A DNA stretch of 64,000 nt, taken from PALSA-612 sp963846915 (GTDB taxonomy: Bacteria; Actinomycetota; Thermoleophilia; Gaiellales; Gaiellaceae). How positions within the stretch are numbered: the stretch's first letter is position 1; every line of letters starts with the position of its first letter. Shown piece after piece: positions 18,508-28,713 of the stretch. Location: positions 744,001 to 808,000 of the forward strand of contig CAWJXV010000009.1 in the NCBI GenBank assembly GCA_963846915.1, in the 5' to 3' direction. Position numbers and translations under genes: made by a program. Under the pieces are notes generated by a model that was given only the letters and a program-made list of their open reading frames with translations, did not search any database and was not told the origin of the DNA.

Positions 18508-19377
18508 GTGGAAGGGATGATCGAGGTCAACGGCGTCAACCTGTGGCACCGGATCACGGGCGAGGGGGAGCCGGTGATCCAGATCCACGGGGCGGGCTTC
18601 GGGCATTTCAACCTCGACCCGTGCACGCCCGTGCTCTCGGAGCACTTCCGGGTCGTCGACTTCGACATGCGCGGCTACGGCGCCTCCGACAAGCCGCTGC
18701 AGCACTACGACATGGAGGTCTGGGCCGACGACGTCGCGGCGCTGCAGGACACGCTCGGCATCCCGGAGTCGCACATCCACGGCACGTCGATGGGCGGGAT
18801 GATCGCGATCACGTTCGCAGGCAAGTACCCGGAGCGGACGACCTCGGTCGTGATCAACTGCGCCGCCGCGAAGCTCGGCCGCGCCGGCCGGCTGATCTTC
18901 AAGAACTGGATCGACATCGCGGAGATGGATCCCGACGGGCCGGGGAGCCGCATCCTCGCCGAGCTGATCTCGTGGCAGGCGGTCTCGAAGGACTTCCTCG
19001 AGTCGGAGGCCGGCCAGGGGATCGTCGACCACTGCCAGCAGATCCTCCGCGACTCGAACCGCGTCGAGGTGTTCACCGCCGCCTGCCAGGCCATGTGCGA
19101 CATGGACATCACCCCGTGGCTCGGCAAGATCACGGCTCCCGCGCTCGTGATCGGCGGCGACGAGGACATCATGACCCCGTGGGACCAGGGCCCGGACGGC
19201 GTCGGCCAGGAGGGCGTCTACCAGGGGATCGAGGGTGCCGAGAAGCACGTGATCCGCGGCGGCGGGCACTCGACGATCTTCGACTCGACCGACGAGCACA
19301 ACCGCGTCGTCCTCGAGTTCCTCCAGCGGCACTCGCGCGCGGCGCGGGCCGGCACGGCGCAGACCGTCGAGGCGTAG
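18508..19377 (+). CDS. Alpha/beta hydrolase
   Basis: 289-aa alpha/beta-fold hydrolase. The nucleophile elbow is GTSMGGMI, the oxyanion region IQIHGAGFGHF, and the catalytic His lies near GGGHSTIFDSTDEHN. RBS gaggaggc precedes GTG at 18508. It resembles the hydrolase at 53195 (GYGASDKP/GYGASDHP and HGTSMGGMIAI blocks), so the two are paralogues. It is first in an operon with an NCS1 permease and an M20 amidohydrolase, so an ester, carbamate or amide intermediate of ureide catabolism is a likely substrate; the actual one is unknown. Confidence 0.8.
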   Translation: MEGMIEVNGVNLWHRITGEGEPVIQIHGAGFGHFNLDPCTPVLSEHFRVVDFDMRGYGASDKPLQHYDMEVWADDVAALQDTLGIPESHIHGTSMGGMIAITFAGKYPERTTSVVINCAAAKLGRAGRLIFKNWIDIAEMDPDGPGSRILAELISWQAVSKDFLESEAGQGIVDHCQQILRDSNRVEVFTAACQAMCDMDITPWLGKITAPALVIGGDEDIMTPWDQGPDGVGQEGVYQGIEGAEKHVIRGGGHSTIFDSTDEHNRVVLEFLQRHSRAARAGTAQTVEA

Positions 19378-20718
19378 TTGCCCGCAGTCGAGGAGTTCGG
19401 CGTCGAGCCGATCCCGGCCGAGCTGCGCACGGTCGGCTGGCGTGACCTCTTCGCGATCAACTTCACCTTCTTCCTGAACCCGGTGATGTACCTGCTCGGC
19501 GCCTTCGCGGTGGTCGATGGGCACCTGCCCCTGCCGTGGGCGATCGTGGCGATGCTCGTCGGCCAGGCGCTCGCCTACGCAGCGCTCGTGATCGTCGCCC
19601 AGCCGGGAGTCGACTACGGCCTCCCGGGCCAGGTGACGATGCGGGCCACCCTCGGCTTCTGGGGCTCGCGCCTCCTCAGCTCGCCCTACCGGGTCGTGGC
19701 CGCGACGTACTGGTTCGCGGCCCAGGCGCTGACCGGCGCGCTCGGCATCCAGGCGCTGGTCGAGGCGATGACCGGCACGCACCTCCGCCTCGTCCCGATC
19801 GCGCTCTGCCTCGCCGTCTTCCACGCCGTGCTCGCCGTGCTCGGGTTCGACGTGATGCGCTGGGTGCTGCGCGTCGTCCTGCCCGTGTCGCTCGCGTTCA
19901 CGGCGATCCTGATCGGGCTGTTCCTCTCGACCGACGACCCGCGGTTCGCGGTCGGCCGCGTGCTCGACTCGCCGAACCAGCACCTGACCTGGGTCGGGTT
20001 CGCGACCTACGTGACCGTGATCTGCGGGGCCTCCCTGACGCTGGTCGGGAACATCGCCGACGTCTGCCGGTACACGCCGACGCGCCGCGAGATGCGGATC
20101 GGGCTCTTCGCCTCGGCGTTGACCGCGACCGCCGTGACGACCTTCGTCGGCGGCTACGCAGCGGCGGCGACGGGTGAGACGAACCCGTTCGTGGCCGTCG
20201 CCGACCTGACGTCGAGCACGGGATTGCTGCTGGTCCTGATGCTCGCGATCGCCGTCCAGGGCATCGCCGCGAACATCACCAACGTGTACACGGGCGGCCT
20301 CTCGCTCGTGAACTCGGCGCCGGTGCTCGGACGCGTCCGGGCGACCGTCCTCGTCGCGCTCGCCGCGATGGCCCTGTCCGCGTTCCCGGATTTCGTCGAC
20401 CACGCACAGCGGTGGATCACGCACCTCGGCAACGTGGCCGCGCCGCTGACGGGCGTCGTCCTGGCCGACTATCTCGTCACGCGTCGCGGGCGCGTCGACG
20501 TCGATGCGCTCTTCGATCCCGCGGGCCGCTACCGGTTCATGAACGGCGTCAACGTCGAAGCCGTCCTCGCCGTGGCCGGCGCCGTGGCCGTCTACTACGC
20601 GGTCCCGGACGCATGGCTGAAGGTGGCCTGGGGGCTCGGAGCGGGGGCGGCCTTCTACCTGCTGCTCTGCGCGGCCGCGCGGCACCCGGCCCCCGAGGCG
20701 TCGCCCGCCCGCCGATGA
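19378..20718 (+). CDS. NCS1 family permease (cytosine/purine/hydantoin type)
   Basis: 446-aa membrane protein with about 12 predicted segments. It begins GWRDLFAINFTFFLNPVMYLLGA and contains the NCS1-like VDYGLPGQVTMRATLGFWGSR, followed by TNVYTGGLSLVNSAP and ADYLVTRRG. NCS1 carriers import nucleobases, allantoin and hydantoins with a cation. TTG at 19378 starts directly after the hydrolase stop, and the end overlaps the M20 gene by ATGA. It probably supplies the ring substrate of this catabolic island. Confidence 0.85.
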   Translation: MPAVEEFGVEPIPAELRTVGWRDLFAINFTFFLNPVMYLLGAFAVVDGHLPLPWAIVAMLVGQALAYAALVIVAQPGVDYGLPGQVTMRATLGFWGSRLLSSPYRVVAATYWFAAQALTGALGIQALVEAMTGTHLRLVPIALCLAVFHAVLAVLGFDVMRWVLRVVLPVSLAFTAILIGLFLSTDDPRFAVGRVLDSPNQHLTWVGFATYVTVICGASLTLVGNIADVCRYTPTRREMRIGLFASALTATAVTTFVGGYAAAATGETNPFVAVADLTSSTGLLLVLMLAIAVQGIAANITNVYTGGLSLVNSAPVLGRVRATVLVALAAMALSAFPDFVDHAQRWITHLGNVAAPLTGVVLADYLVTRRGRVDVDALFDPAGRYRFMNGVNVEAVLAVAGAVAVYYAVPDAWLKVAWGLGAGAAFYLLLCAAARHPAPEASPARR

Positions 20719-21908
20719 GCGCCGACCGCGTGCTGCAGCGCTGTGACGAACTCGCGCGGCTCTCCGAGGAGGACGGGCTGATCACGCGCTGGTACGGCTC
20801 CCAGGCGCTCGTCCGTGCAGCCGACCTCGTCGCCGGCTGGATGGAGGAGGCGGGCCTGGCTGTGCGTCGCGACGCGGTCGGCAACGTGATCGGGCGCGCC
20901 GAGGGCGGCGAGGGAACCTTCGTGCTCGGCTCGCACATCGACACGGTTCGCGACGCCGGCAAGTACGACGGCCCGCTCGGCGTGATCCTCGCGATCGAAA
21001 CGGCCGCGGCCACGCGAGGCGGGCTGCCGAACGCGCTCGAGGTGATCGCGTTCGCCGACGAGGAGGGCGGCCGCTTCCCGCTCACGTATCTCGGCAGCCG
21101 GGCCTGGGCGGGGCTGCTCTCGCCCGAGGACGGCGAGGTGACCGACTCGGAGGGGACGCCGCTCGCCGAGGCCGTCCGCGCGATGGGCGGCGATCCCGCC
21201 GCGCTCGGAGCCCGCTCGGCGCCAGACGACATTTCGGGTTACGTCGAGGTGCACATCGAGCAGGGGCCGGTACTCCAGGACGAGGACCTCGCCGTCGGCA
21301 TCGTGACGGCGATCGCGGCACAGAGCCGCGGAGAAGCCGTTTTCACGGGGATGGCCGGGCACGCGGGCAACACGCCCATGCGTCTCCGCCGCGACGCGCT
21401 CGCCGGTGCCGCCGAGCTCGTCCTCGAGGTCGAGCGGCTCGCGCGCGAGACGGAAGGCCTGACGGCGACGGTCGGGCGCATCCACAACGACCCGAACGTC
21501 GGGAACGTGATCGCCGGCCGGACCAGGGTCTCGTACGACGTCCGCCACCAGGACGACGGGACGCGCGACCGCGCCCGCGACGGGCTCGAGACGGCCGCGC
21601 GCGCGATCGCCGAACGGCGGGGCCTGGAGCTCGAGTGGCGCCGGCGCGACGACCTGCCCGCCGTGCCCATGTCGCCGAGCGTGCGGGAACGGCTCGCTCG
21701 TGCGTGTCAAGGAGCGGGCGAGCGCGCGTTCGAGCTCGGCAGCGGCGGCGGCCACGACGCCGTCACCGCGTCGCAGCTCACGCCCGAGGTCGGGATGCTG
21801 TTCGTGCGCTGCAAGGACGGGATCAGCCACAACCCGGCCGAGTCGGTCCGGGCCGAGGACGTGGCGGTGGCGCTCGACGTCGTCACACGCTTCCTGTGGG
21901 ACGCGTGA
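20715..21908 (+). CDS. M20 amidohydrolase (allantoate amidohydrolase / N-carbamoyl-amino acid hydrolase)
   Basis: 397-aa zinc exopeptidase-like hydrolase that would cleave allantoate or an N-carbamoyl amino acid. Metal-binding pieces are GSHIDTV (H74, D76), DGPLGV (D85), FADEEGGRF and VEIHIEQGPVL-type HIEQGPVL; the C-terminal His lies in KDGISHNPAESV. The family is called HyuC or AllC depending on substrate, which cannot be settled here. It is translationally coupled to the permease (ATGA). Confidence 0.85.
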   Translation: MSADRVLQRCDELARLSEEDGLITRWYGSQALVRAADLVAGWMEEAGLAVRRDAVGNVIGRAEGGEGTFVLGSHIDTVRDAGKYDGPLGVILAIETAAATRGGLPNALEVIAFADEEGGRFPLTYLGSRAWAGLLSPEDGEVTDSEGTPLAEAVRAMGGDPAALGARSAPDDISGYVEVHIEQGPVLQDEDLAVGIVTAIAAQSRGEAVFTGMAGHAGNTPMRLRRDALAGAAELVLEVERLARETEGLTATVGRIHNDPNVGNVIAGRTRVSYDVRHQDDGTRDRARDGLETAARAIAERRGLELEWRRRDDLPAVPMSPSVRERLARACQGAGERAFELGSGGGHDAVTASQLTPEVGMLFVRCKDGISHNPAESVRAEDVAVALDVVTRFLWDA

Positions 21909-22396
21909 TGGCTCCGTCGCGACGCCGGTACCTGGTGCTCGGAGCGGCATGCGCTCTCGTTGCGGCCGGCGTCGCGGCCGCGGTCATCGTCGTCGCCTTT
22001 CCGGGCACGTCCGAGGCTGCGCCGACGAAGGCGCAGTTCCTGGCACGCGTGGCCGCGATCTGCCGCGTCTACGGGCCGAAGCTCGACCGGGTCGCTCCGC
22101 CGACGGACATCGCCGTCCCGGGAGAGGTCGCGAGCTCCGTCGAGAAGGCGCTGCCGATCCTCGAGGCCGAGAGCAGCGCCGTTCGGTCGCTGCGCAGCCC
22201 GACGGAGCTGAAGGCGCAGCTCGCCCGCTGGCACGCCCTCAACGGGCGCTCCCTCGCAAAGCTCGCCACCGCGCTCCGAGCCGCCCGCCTGCCGGATCTC
22301 AGCACCATGGGCGTCGCCTACGTCGGGTACCTGGTGGACGGCCAGAAGGCGGAAAAACTGGGGCGTGCGATCGGGTTTCCGCGGCCGCCCTGCTAG
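21908..22396 (+). CDS. Membrane-anchored or secreted hypothetical protein
   Basis: 162 aa. An N-terminal hydrophobic segment (about residues 8-30, YLVLGAACALVAAGVAAAV) acts as signal or anchor; the rest is helical and begins APTKAQFLARVAAICRVYG, with single Cys near the middle and a C-terminal FPRPPC. The FLARVAAICR phrase is common in small secreted proteins of this group of actinobacteria. It overlaps the M20 stop by one base, so it is in the operon, but no function can be assigned. Confidence 0.65.
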   Translation: MAPSRRRYLVLGAACALVAAGVAAAVIVVAFPGTSEAAPTKAQFLARVAAICRVYGPKLDRVAPPTDIAVPGEVASSVEKALPILEAESSAVRSLRSPTELKAQLARWHALNGRSLAKLATALRAARLPDLSTMGVAYVGYLVDGQKAEKLGRAIGFPRPPC

Positions 22397-22405
22397 CACA
22401 GGCCG

Positions 22406-22433
22406 ATGTCAGACATCCGCTGACGTCAGACAT
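22406..22433. promoter_or_regulatory. Tandem ATGTCAGACAT operators upstream of ABC transporter
   Basis: Perfect palindrome ATGTCAGACAT at 22406-22416 and a second copy ACGTCAGACAT at 22423-22433, with centres 17 bases apart, ending right before the -35 box of the transporter promoter. Same core as sites at 18465, 43162 and 43234. Confidence 0.6.
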
Positions 22434-22462
22434 TTGACTCCCGGCCTGAACCGCTGTATACA
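22434..22462 (+). promoter_or_regulatory. Sigma-70-like promoter of ABC transporter operon
   Basis: TTGACT (22434-22439) and TATACA (22457-22462) with exactly 17 bases between. The transcript would carry a leader of about 130 bases before the ATG at 22600. Confidence 0.6.
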
Positions 22463-22599
22463 ACTCACATTCCACGGTCGGGTGTCACCCATCTCTGCGG
22501 CGACTCGCGGCATCCCGGTGCCGTCACCGATTGGCGTGACCGGCCGGCGTGGACAGTCGAAATCCTCGATAGGGCGGCGAGGAGAAAGGAGTTCGGCAG

Positions 22600-24142
22600 A
22601 TGAGTTTCGAGGAGTACGATGCCCTCGAGATCGCGCAGGAGCTCCAGGCCAATTCGGAGCTTGGCCGGAGCGACTTCAGCGAGCCGAGGGCGGAGGACGA
22701 GCCGAGCGGAGGCCTGAACCGCCGCGAGCTGCTCGTCAGGGGCGGCGTCGGGGCTGCGGCTGTCGCCGGGGCGGGCATGCTTGGCGGCGCTGCCGCGGCT
22801 GCGACGTCCCACCCCGCCAAGAAAGGCGCATTCACCGGCACGTTGAACGTGATCACGCTCGGCGTGGAGTTCCCGACGCCGGAGGTGGCACAGAGGATCA
22901 AGAGTGAGCTCGGCTTCTCGGTCAACCTGACCGTCGACCGACCCGGTCACGGAGGCCCAGAAGGCGATCACCGCGCCCGAGACGTTCGACATCTTCGGGG
23001 GCTACAACTACCAGGACATCCAGGCCTGGTCGGCGGGCGGCCTGATGCCGATCGACACCCAGAAGATCGCGGCCTGGCCGCAGCTGTACAAGCTGTTCGC
23101 CTGGGGCAAGGTCAACCCCGGCTCGTCGGCTCAGACCTACGGTGACGGCGACGCTCCGTTCCGCGCGTTCTTCCTGAAGAACGGCACGAGGGGACTGCCG
23201 CTCTCGAAGGAAGGGCCGAAGTCCAACAAGAGATCGTCCAGTGGATCAACGAGGCCAGCGGCAAGCCGTACGGCGGTCAGCCGATGCCACGCTACATCGT
23301 CGGCACCCCGGCGCACTTCAACGCGGACTCGATCGGCTACAACGCCGACGTCCTCCCGAAGAAGCCGAACCAGGTCGGCTGGCCGGAGCTGCTGAACAAG
23401 AAGTGGAAGGGCCGCGTCGCCTGCTCAAGGATCCGGGCATCGTCATGCAGGACATCGGCAACGCGCTCAAGGCCCAGGGCGTCTTCAAGCCCAAGGACAT
23501 GGGCAACATGACGAAGGCCGAGATCGACAAGGTCGTCAAGATCGCGACGACGTACAAGAAGGCCGGCCAGTTCCGCGCCTACTGGGCGAACTTCAACGAG
23601 TCGGTCAACCTGATGGCCTCGAAGGAGGTCGTGGTCGAGTCGATGTGGTCGCCTGCCGTCGCGCTGCTCGTCGGCGCAGGGGATCAACGTCAAGTACGCG
23701 GCTCCGCCGACGGGCTTCCGCGGCTGGTGCAGCGCCAACGGCATCGCGTCACACGTCGCGAGCGACCCCGCCAAGCTGCAGGCCTGCTACGACTACCTCA
23801 ACTGGATGTACAACGGCTGGCTCGGCGCCACGATCATGCGCCAGGGCTACTACATCGGCAACGGCGAGACCCTGCTGAACTGGATCGACTCGAAGCGGCG
23901 GTCCGATCCGCAGGCGGCATCCCGTTCAAGGCCGACGAGTACGCGTTCTGGTACGGCGGCGCGACGGCCGGCACGCGACCTGCCGGGCATCACCGGCAAG
24001 GTCGGGGACATCAAGAAGGGCATCGGTCGCGCGACGGCGGCTCGTTCGCGCCAGCGCATCGGCCACTACTCGTCCTGGAACTCGTACTTCACGCAACAGC
24101 GCGTATCAGATCAAGCGCTGGAACGACTTCCTCAGCGCCTAG
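22600..24142 (+). pseudogene. PotD-like extracellular solute-binding protein, multiply frameshifted
   Basis: Binding protein of a spermidine/putrescine-type ABC importer. A Tat signal is visible (NRRELLVRGGVGAAAVAGAG, about residues 39-58). The rest aligns block by block with the intact paralogue at 31044 (DIFGGYNYQ, IAAWPQLYKLFAWGK, PMPRYIVGTPAHF, NESVNLMASKE, IMRQGYYIGNGE), but only by changing frame about nine times (near 22940, 23230, 23420, 23672, 23910, 23970, 24030, 24050 and 24100). Most breaks are one-base gains or losses in G/C runs, with intact sense between them, which points to base-call errors rather than decay. The true end is the TAG at 24140-24142. Confidence 0.75.
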
Positions 24143-24154
24143 CCTAGGGCTGCG

Positions 24155-25310
24155 ATGACTGAGGGGGTCGCAGAGTCGAACACAGAGGGGGCGGCGACGA
24201 CCGCCCCCTCTGCGCCTGAGGGATCGGGTCTCGACCTGATCGGGCTGACGAAGGAGTTCCCCGGCGGCACGCTCGCCGTGGACGACGTCAACCTGCACGT
24301 CGATCACGGGGAGTACGTCGTCCTGCTCGGCCCGTCCGGCTGCGGCAAGACGACCACGCTGCGGATGATCGGCGGGCACGAGTACCCGACCGAAGGGGAC
24401 ATCGTCCTCGACGGCCAGTCGCTCGTCGACCTGCCGCCGCACAAGCGGGCCGACGACGACCGTCTTCCAGCACTTCGCCCTCTTCCCGCACCGCTCCGCG
24501 CTCGACAACGTCGCCTTCGGGCTGAAGATGGAGGGTGCCGGCAAGGCCGAGCGCAAGAAGCGCGCCATGGAGGCGCTCGAGATGGTCGGCCTCTCCGAGC
24601 TCGCCGACCGCAAGCCGCGGCGCGCTGTCGGGCGGCCAGCAGCAGCGCGTCGCGCTCGCCCGCGTGCTGGTGACGAAGCCGAAGGCGCTGCTGCTCGACG
24701 AGCCGCTCGGCGACCTCGACCGGCTGCTCCAGCTGCGCATGCGCGTCGAGCTCCGCAACCTCCAGCGTCAGCTCGGGCTGATGTTCATCCACGTCACGCA
24801 CAACCAGGAGGAAGCGCTGTCGATGGCCGACCGCATCGTCGTCATGAACGATGCGCGGATCCAGCAGATCGCCGACCCGCTGACGATCGCCACCAAGCCC
24901 GCGACCGAGCTCGTGGCGCGGTTCATGGGTGACAACAACATCATCCGCGGCAAGGTCGCCGGAGCGAAACGGAAGCCGGCTCGTCGTCGAGGACGAGCAC
25001 AAGGTGCGCGTCGAGTGTCCAGGTCGGCGACCGCGCCGCACCGGCCGTCGGCGAGCCCGCGCTCGTCTCGGTGCGGGCCGCGGCGGTGACGGAGGCGCAC
25101 GGTGACGGAGAGGTCGCGGACAACTCGGCGGACTGCGAGATCGTCTTCGTCGAGTTCCTCGGCGACCTCGTCAAGCTGCACCTGACCGCCGGCGGCGAGC
25201 GGATGCTGGCGAAGGTGCCCGGCGACCGGTACCCGGAGTTTCGCGGTAGGGAGGGAGAGACGATCCGCATCTCGTGGAAAGAGGAGGATGTCCAGCTCCT
25301 CGACGCCTGA
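24155..25310 (+). pseudogene. PotA-like ABC transporter ATPase, frameshifted
   Basis: ATP-binding subunit of the polyamine-type importer. Walker A GPSGCGKTTTLR, signature LSGGQQQRVALARVL, Walker B ALLLDEPLGDLD and the H-loop HVTHNQEEAL are all present, followed by a TOBE-like C-terminal domain (VFVEFLGDLVKLHL; RISWKEEDVQLLDA). Four one-base gains (near 24449, 24620, 24977 and 25017) break the frame; correcting them gives a continuous protein. ATG at 24155 lies 12 bases after the binding-protein stop. Confidence 0.75.
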
Positions 25311-26289
25311 GCCGCCCCAGCCGCACCTCGACGCTCGAGGAGATCGAGGAGGACGAGCAGGAGGTGGAGCGCGAGCACGAGCGCGCGCTCGGCGACGGCC
25401 GGGGGGCTCGAAGGGAGCGCGGCGGCGGCTGGGTGACGTTCCTCTGGGCGCTGCCCGGGTTCGTCTGGCTCGGCTTCTTCCTCGTCGCGCCGCTCGTCTT
25501 CATCGTCCTCGTCAGCTTCTGGACGCGCACGGACACAGGCTTCGACAAGGTCTGGACGCTCTCGAACTACGGCCCGCTGCTGCATCCGTTCAACCTGAGC
25601 AACGCCTACTGGGAGAACATGCTGCGGTCGTTCGAGACGTCGGTGATCGCCGTCGCCGCCTGCCTCGTCTTCGGCTTCCCGGTCGCCTACTTCCTGGCGA
25701 TGAAGGTCGAGAAGCTCCAGAACCAGATCGCGCTCTTCATCATCGCGCTCGCGCCCTTCTGGACGAGCTTCCTCACCCGCTCGGTCGCCTGGGCCTATCC
25801 GCTGATGGGCCGCGAGGGAGCGCTGAACCGGTTCCTGACCGACATCGGCGTCTCCAGCATCGACCATCCATTGTTGGACACGCAGTTCACGCTCCTGTCG
25901 GTGCGCCTGGCGATGATCCAGCTCTACATCCTGTTCATGGTCACGCCGATCTTCTTCCTGCTCGCGCAGGTCGACAAGCACGCGATCGAGGCCGCACGCG
26001 ACCTCGGCGGCAACTGGTTCAGCACCTTCCGCGAGGTGATCCTCCCGCAGACCATGCCCGGCATCGTGATCGGCTCGATCTTCATCTTCGTGCTGACGAT
26101 GGGCGAGTACGGCACCGTCACGGTGATCGGCCAGGGCGCCGTCTCGTCGGTCGGCACCTACATCCAGAACCCAGATCCAGCGGCATCCAGTACCCGCAGG
26201 GAGCCGCGTCGGCCGTGCTGCTCGTGCTCGTCCTGATTCTCGGCGTGTTCGTGATCACGCGGGTCTCCGACCTGAGGGAGGAGCTGTGA
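25288..26289 (+). pseudogene. PotB-like ABC transporter permease, frameshifted
   Basis: Inner-membrane permease with six predicted segments. The body from FLWALPGFVWLGFFLVAP to FIFVLTMGEYGTVTVIGQG is one open frame, with the permease loop EAARDLGGNWFSTFREVILP (EAA motif). Breaks lie near 25332 in the acidic cytoplasmic N-terminus (HLD to LEEIEEDEQ) and near 26171-26180 before YPQGAASAVLLVLVLILGV. ATG at 25288 overlaps the ATPase end. GTGA junction with the next permease. Confidence 0.75.
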
Positions 26290-27264
26290 CGCGCGGTCGC
26301 CCCGCCGTCGTCGACCGGCCGCAGGACAAGGTGATCCGGCGCAAGCCGAAGCGTCGCCGCGACTGGGCGAAATGGGGCCTCGGCGCCTACTTCGTCGTCT
26401 TCCTGATCTTCCTCTACGCGCCGATGATCCTGATGGCGATCCTGTCCTTCCAGGGCTACTACGGGGGCGTCACGTTCCCGTTCAAGGGCCCGGTCAGCCT
26501 GCAGTGGTGGCAGTCGATCTTCGAGGATCAGGTCAACGGCCAGTTCACGCAGGCTCCGGCGATCCGCGACCGCCGGCCAGGGATCGCTCGAGTTGTCGCT
26601 CGCGGCCGGCGCGGTCGTCGCCATCCTCGCCTTCTCGCTCTCGATGGCGTTCCGTCGCCGGTTCCGGGGCGACGGGATCGCGTTCTACGTGATCATGCTC
26701 GCGCTGATGGCGCCCGGCTTCCTGCTCGGCCTCGGGACGCAGCTCTTCTGGAAGGCGATCGGCGAGACAACGTCGCTCTGGCACACCGCTCTCGGCGCCA
26801 ACACGGTCTGGGGGATCCCGTTCGGCTTCCTGGTCATGGTCGCGATCTGGAACCGCTACGACGACCACATCGACGAGGCCGCACGCGATCTCGGCGCAAA
26901 CGCGGCGAGGACGTTCGCCGAGGTGACGCTGCCGCTCGTCTGGACCGGCATCTTCGGCGCGCTTCCTGTTCGGGTTCACGCTGACGTGGAACGACTTCGA
27001 CCGAACGGTGCTGCTCGTGATCGGAGATCCCACGCTCCCGCTCGAGATCGTCGGTCTGATCCAGAACTCGCGCGCTCCGCCCCGATCTCTACGCGCTCGG
27101 GACGGCGACGACGGCCGTCTCGCTGGCCGATCCTGTTCGCTGCGCTGGCCGTCATCTGGGTTCGCTCGCGGTTCCGGCGGGCGCCGGTGCACCGAGTCGA
27201 GGAGGAGCTCGGTCTCGGCGGCGGCATCGACGCCGAGGCTGCAGAGACCGTCGCGCAGGCCTGA
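26286..27264 (+). pseudogene. PotC-like ABC transporter permease, frameshifted
   Basis: Second permease. It starts from GTG 26286 with a basic N-terminus, then AYFVVFLIFLYAPMILMAILS. The EAA loop DEAARDLGANAARTFAEVTLP is present. Breaks near 26575, 26960, 27078 and 27129; after correction the end reads FLFGFTLTWNDFDRTVLL, then the last membrane segment and a short acidic tail ending ETVAQA. With the two preceding genes it makes a complete PotABCD-like set. Confidence 0.75.
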
Positions 27265-27303
27265 GCCGAAACCGGGCCGTCGCGACCGCGCGTACTCTGA
27301 CCG

Positions 27304-28702
27304 ATGCGGCTCGCCTGGATCGCGGCGCTCGCGCTCGTGCTGGGGGGAACCGCGGCACAGGCGTTTGTCCGCGCACAGCCGCTGCGAAGCGCCGAGGTCG
27401 ACGTCTCGAACCTGCCCGGCCCGCAGACGAACGCGACGATCACCGTCGACCCGCGCGATCCGGACGTCCTGCTCGCCGGGTCGAACAGCTTCCTCGAGGG
27501 GACGCAGCGGATCTACGGCTCGACCGACGGCGGGCTCACCTGGAAGAGCTCGATCACGATCACGCCGCCCGACGACGTCCAGAGCGCATGCCCGTCGGAC
27601 CCCGGCGTGGCCATCGACCTCACCGGCCGGCAGTACTACTCGTACGACCGCGCCACGCCGTGCAACGCGCAGGGCTCGTCGCACGTCTACGTGCTCACGC
27701 GGCCAGGCCCGTCGGCCGCATGGTCGCAGCCAATTCTGGTCGCGAAGCTCGGGACGCGCGCGCTTCGACGACAAGCCGGCGATCGCGGTCGACGCGTCCG
27801 CCGGTGAGCCCGCACAGGAACCGTGTCTACGTGGCCTGGTCTCGTGTCGCGCGCAACACGAGCTCCAGCATCGTGCTCAGCCACTCCGACGACGGCGGCG
27901 TGACCTGGTCGGCTCCGGTCACGGGTCAGCGGCAGGGCGACAACGACGTCACGTACGCGTCTGTCGCCGTGGCGCGGAACGGCACGGTCTACGTCGCCTG
28001 GACGGACGAGACCACTACAGCGTCGCGATCGTCCGGTCGACGGACGGAGGCAGGCACTTCGGCGCTGAACAGCTGGTCGCGCGCGTTCTCGACGCATCCC
28101 GATCCCGCACTGCGGCATCGGCATCGTCGTCGCCGGCGGAGCCTCGCGTCGTGCATCCAGGCCGATCCGACGGTCCTCGTCGACACGTCAGGCGGGCGCT
28201 ACACCGGCCGCGTCTACGTCAGCTACACGGGCACGAACTTCACCGGGGACGAAGGCGCGGCGCTGTCGACGTTCGACAGCCGGCTCCAGCCCGTCGCCGG
28301 GTATCCGGTGACGACCGAGCATCGCCTGGTCGCCCCGACGCCGGCGCCCACCGCTCGGACGAGTTCTGGGCCCAGTCGGCGATCGACCGCTCGACCGGCG
28401 CGCTCTGGATGTGCTTCTACGACACGTCCGGCGACCCGAAGGGGAAGAAGGCCAGCTACACGTGCGCGGTCTCCCGCGACGGCGGACGAGCTGGTCGCGC
28501 ACAGTCCACGCGGCCTCCGTCTTCTCGAACGAGACGCAGAAGGGCGCCGTCGTACGAGTACGGCTACTACCAGGGGCTCGTCGCCTCCCACGGCATCGCA
28601 CACCCGATCTGGACGGACACGCGGAAGCTCCCGACCCTGAACGAGGAGATCTACACGGTGCGCCTGGCCGAGGCGGCCATGCCCGCCCCGGCCAAGCGGT
28701 AG
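27304..28702 (+). pseudogene. Secreted BNR/Asp-box repeat (sialidase-like) protein, frameshifted
   Basis: Predicted secreted beta-propeller. The signal peptide is about residues 1-20 (MRLAWIAALALVLGGTAAQA). Asp-box repeats STDGGLTW, SDDGGVTWS, STDGGRHFG and SRDGGR recur at propeller spacing. About eight frame changes (near 27760, 27805, 28012, 28097, 28140, 28355, 28485 and 28548) are needed to read it through to AEAAMPAPAKR. Such proteins in actinobacteria are often WD40/YVTN/BNR-like with no proven sialidase activity; catalytic residues cannot be assigned. Confidence 0.65.
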
Positions 28703-28713
28703 AGCACGGTTGC

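Larger units (their letters stand above)
22935..28550. other. Dense frameshift patch (likely low-quality consensus)
   Basis: Five consecutive genes need about 28 one- or two-base corrections in 5.6 kb, whereas the other 58 kb needs about six. Protein sense is conserved right up to each break. The patch ends abruptly at the intact genes on both sides. The simplest reading is a poorly polished assembly segment. Confidence 0.75.

Noticed and set aside
18475..20685. Very long antisense frame (736 codons) opposite the hydrolase/permease genes
   Set aside because: Low-complexity Arg/Asp/Val-rich translation typical of GC-rich shadow frames. The opposite strand encodes clear hydrolase and NCS1 proteins with overlapping junctions.
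22600..28702. Programmed frameshifting or a split-gene system in the transporter operon
   Set aside because: Breaks occur at unrelated sequences, in both directions and in every gene. No slippery site or stimulatory structure recurs, so sequence error or decay is simpler.
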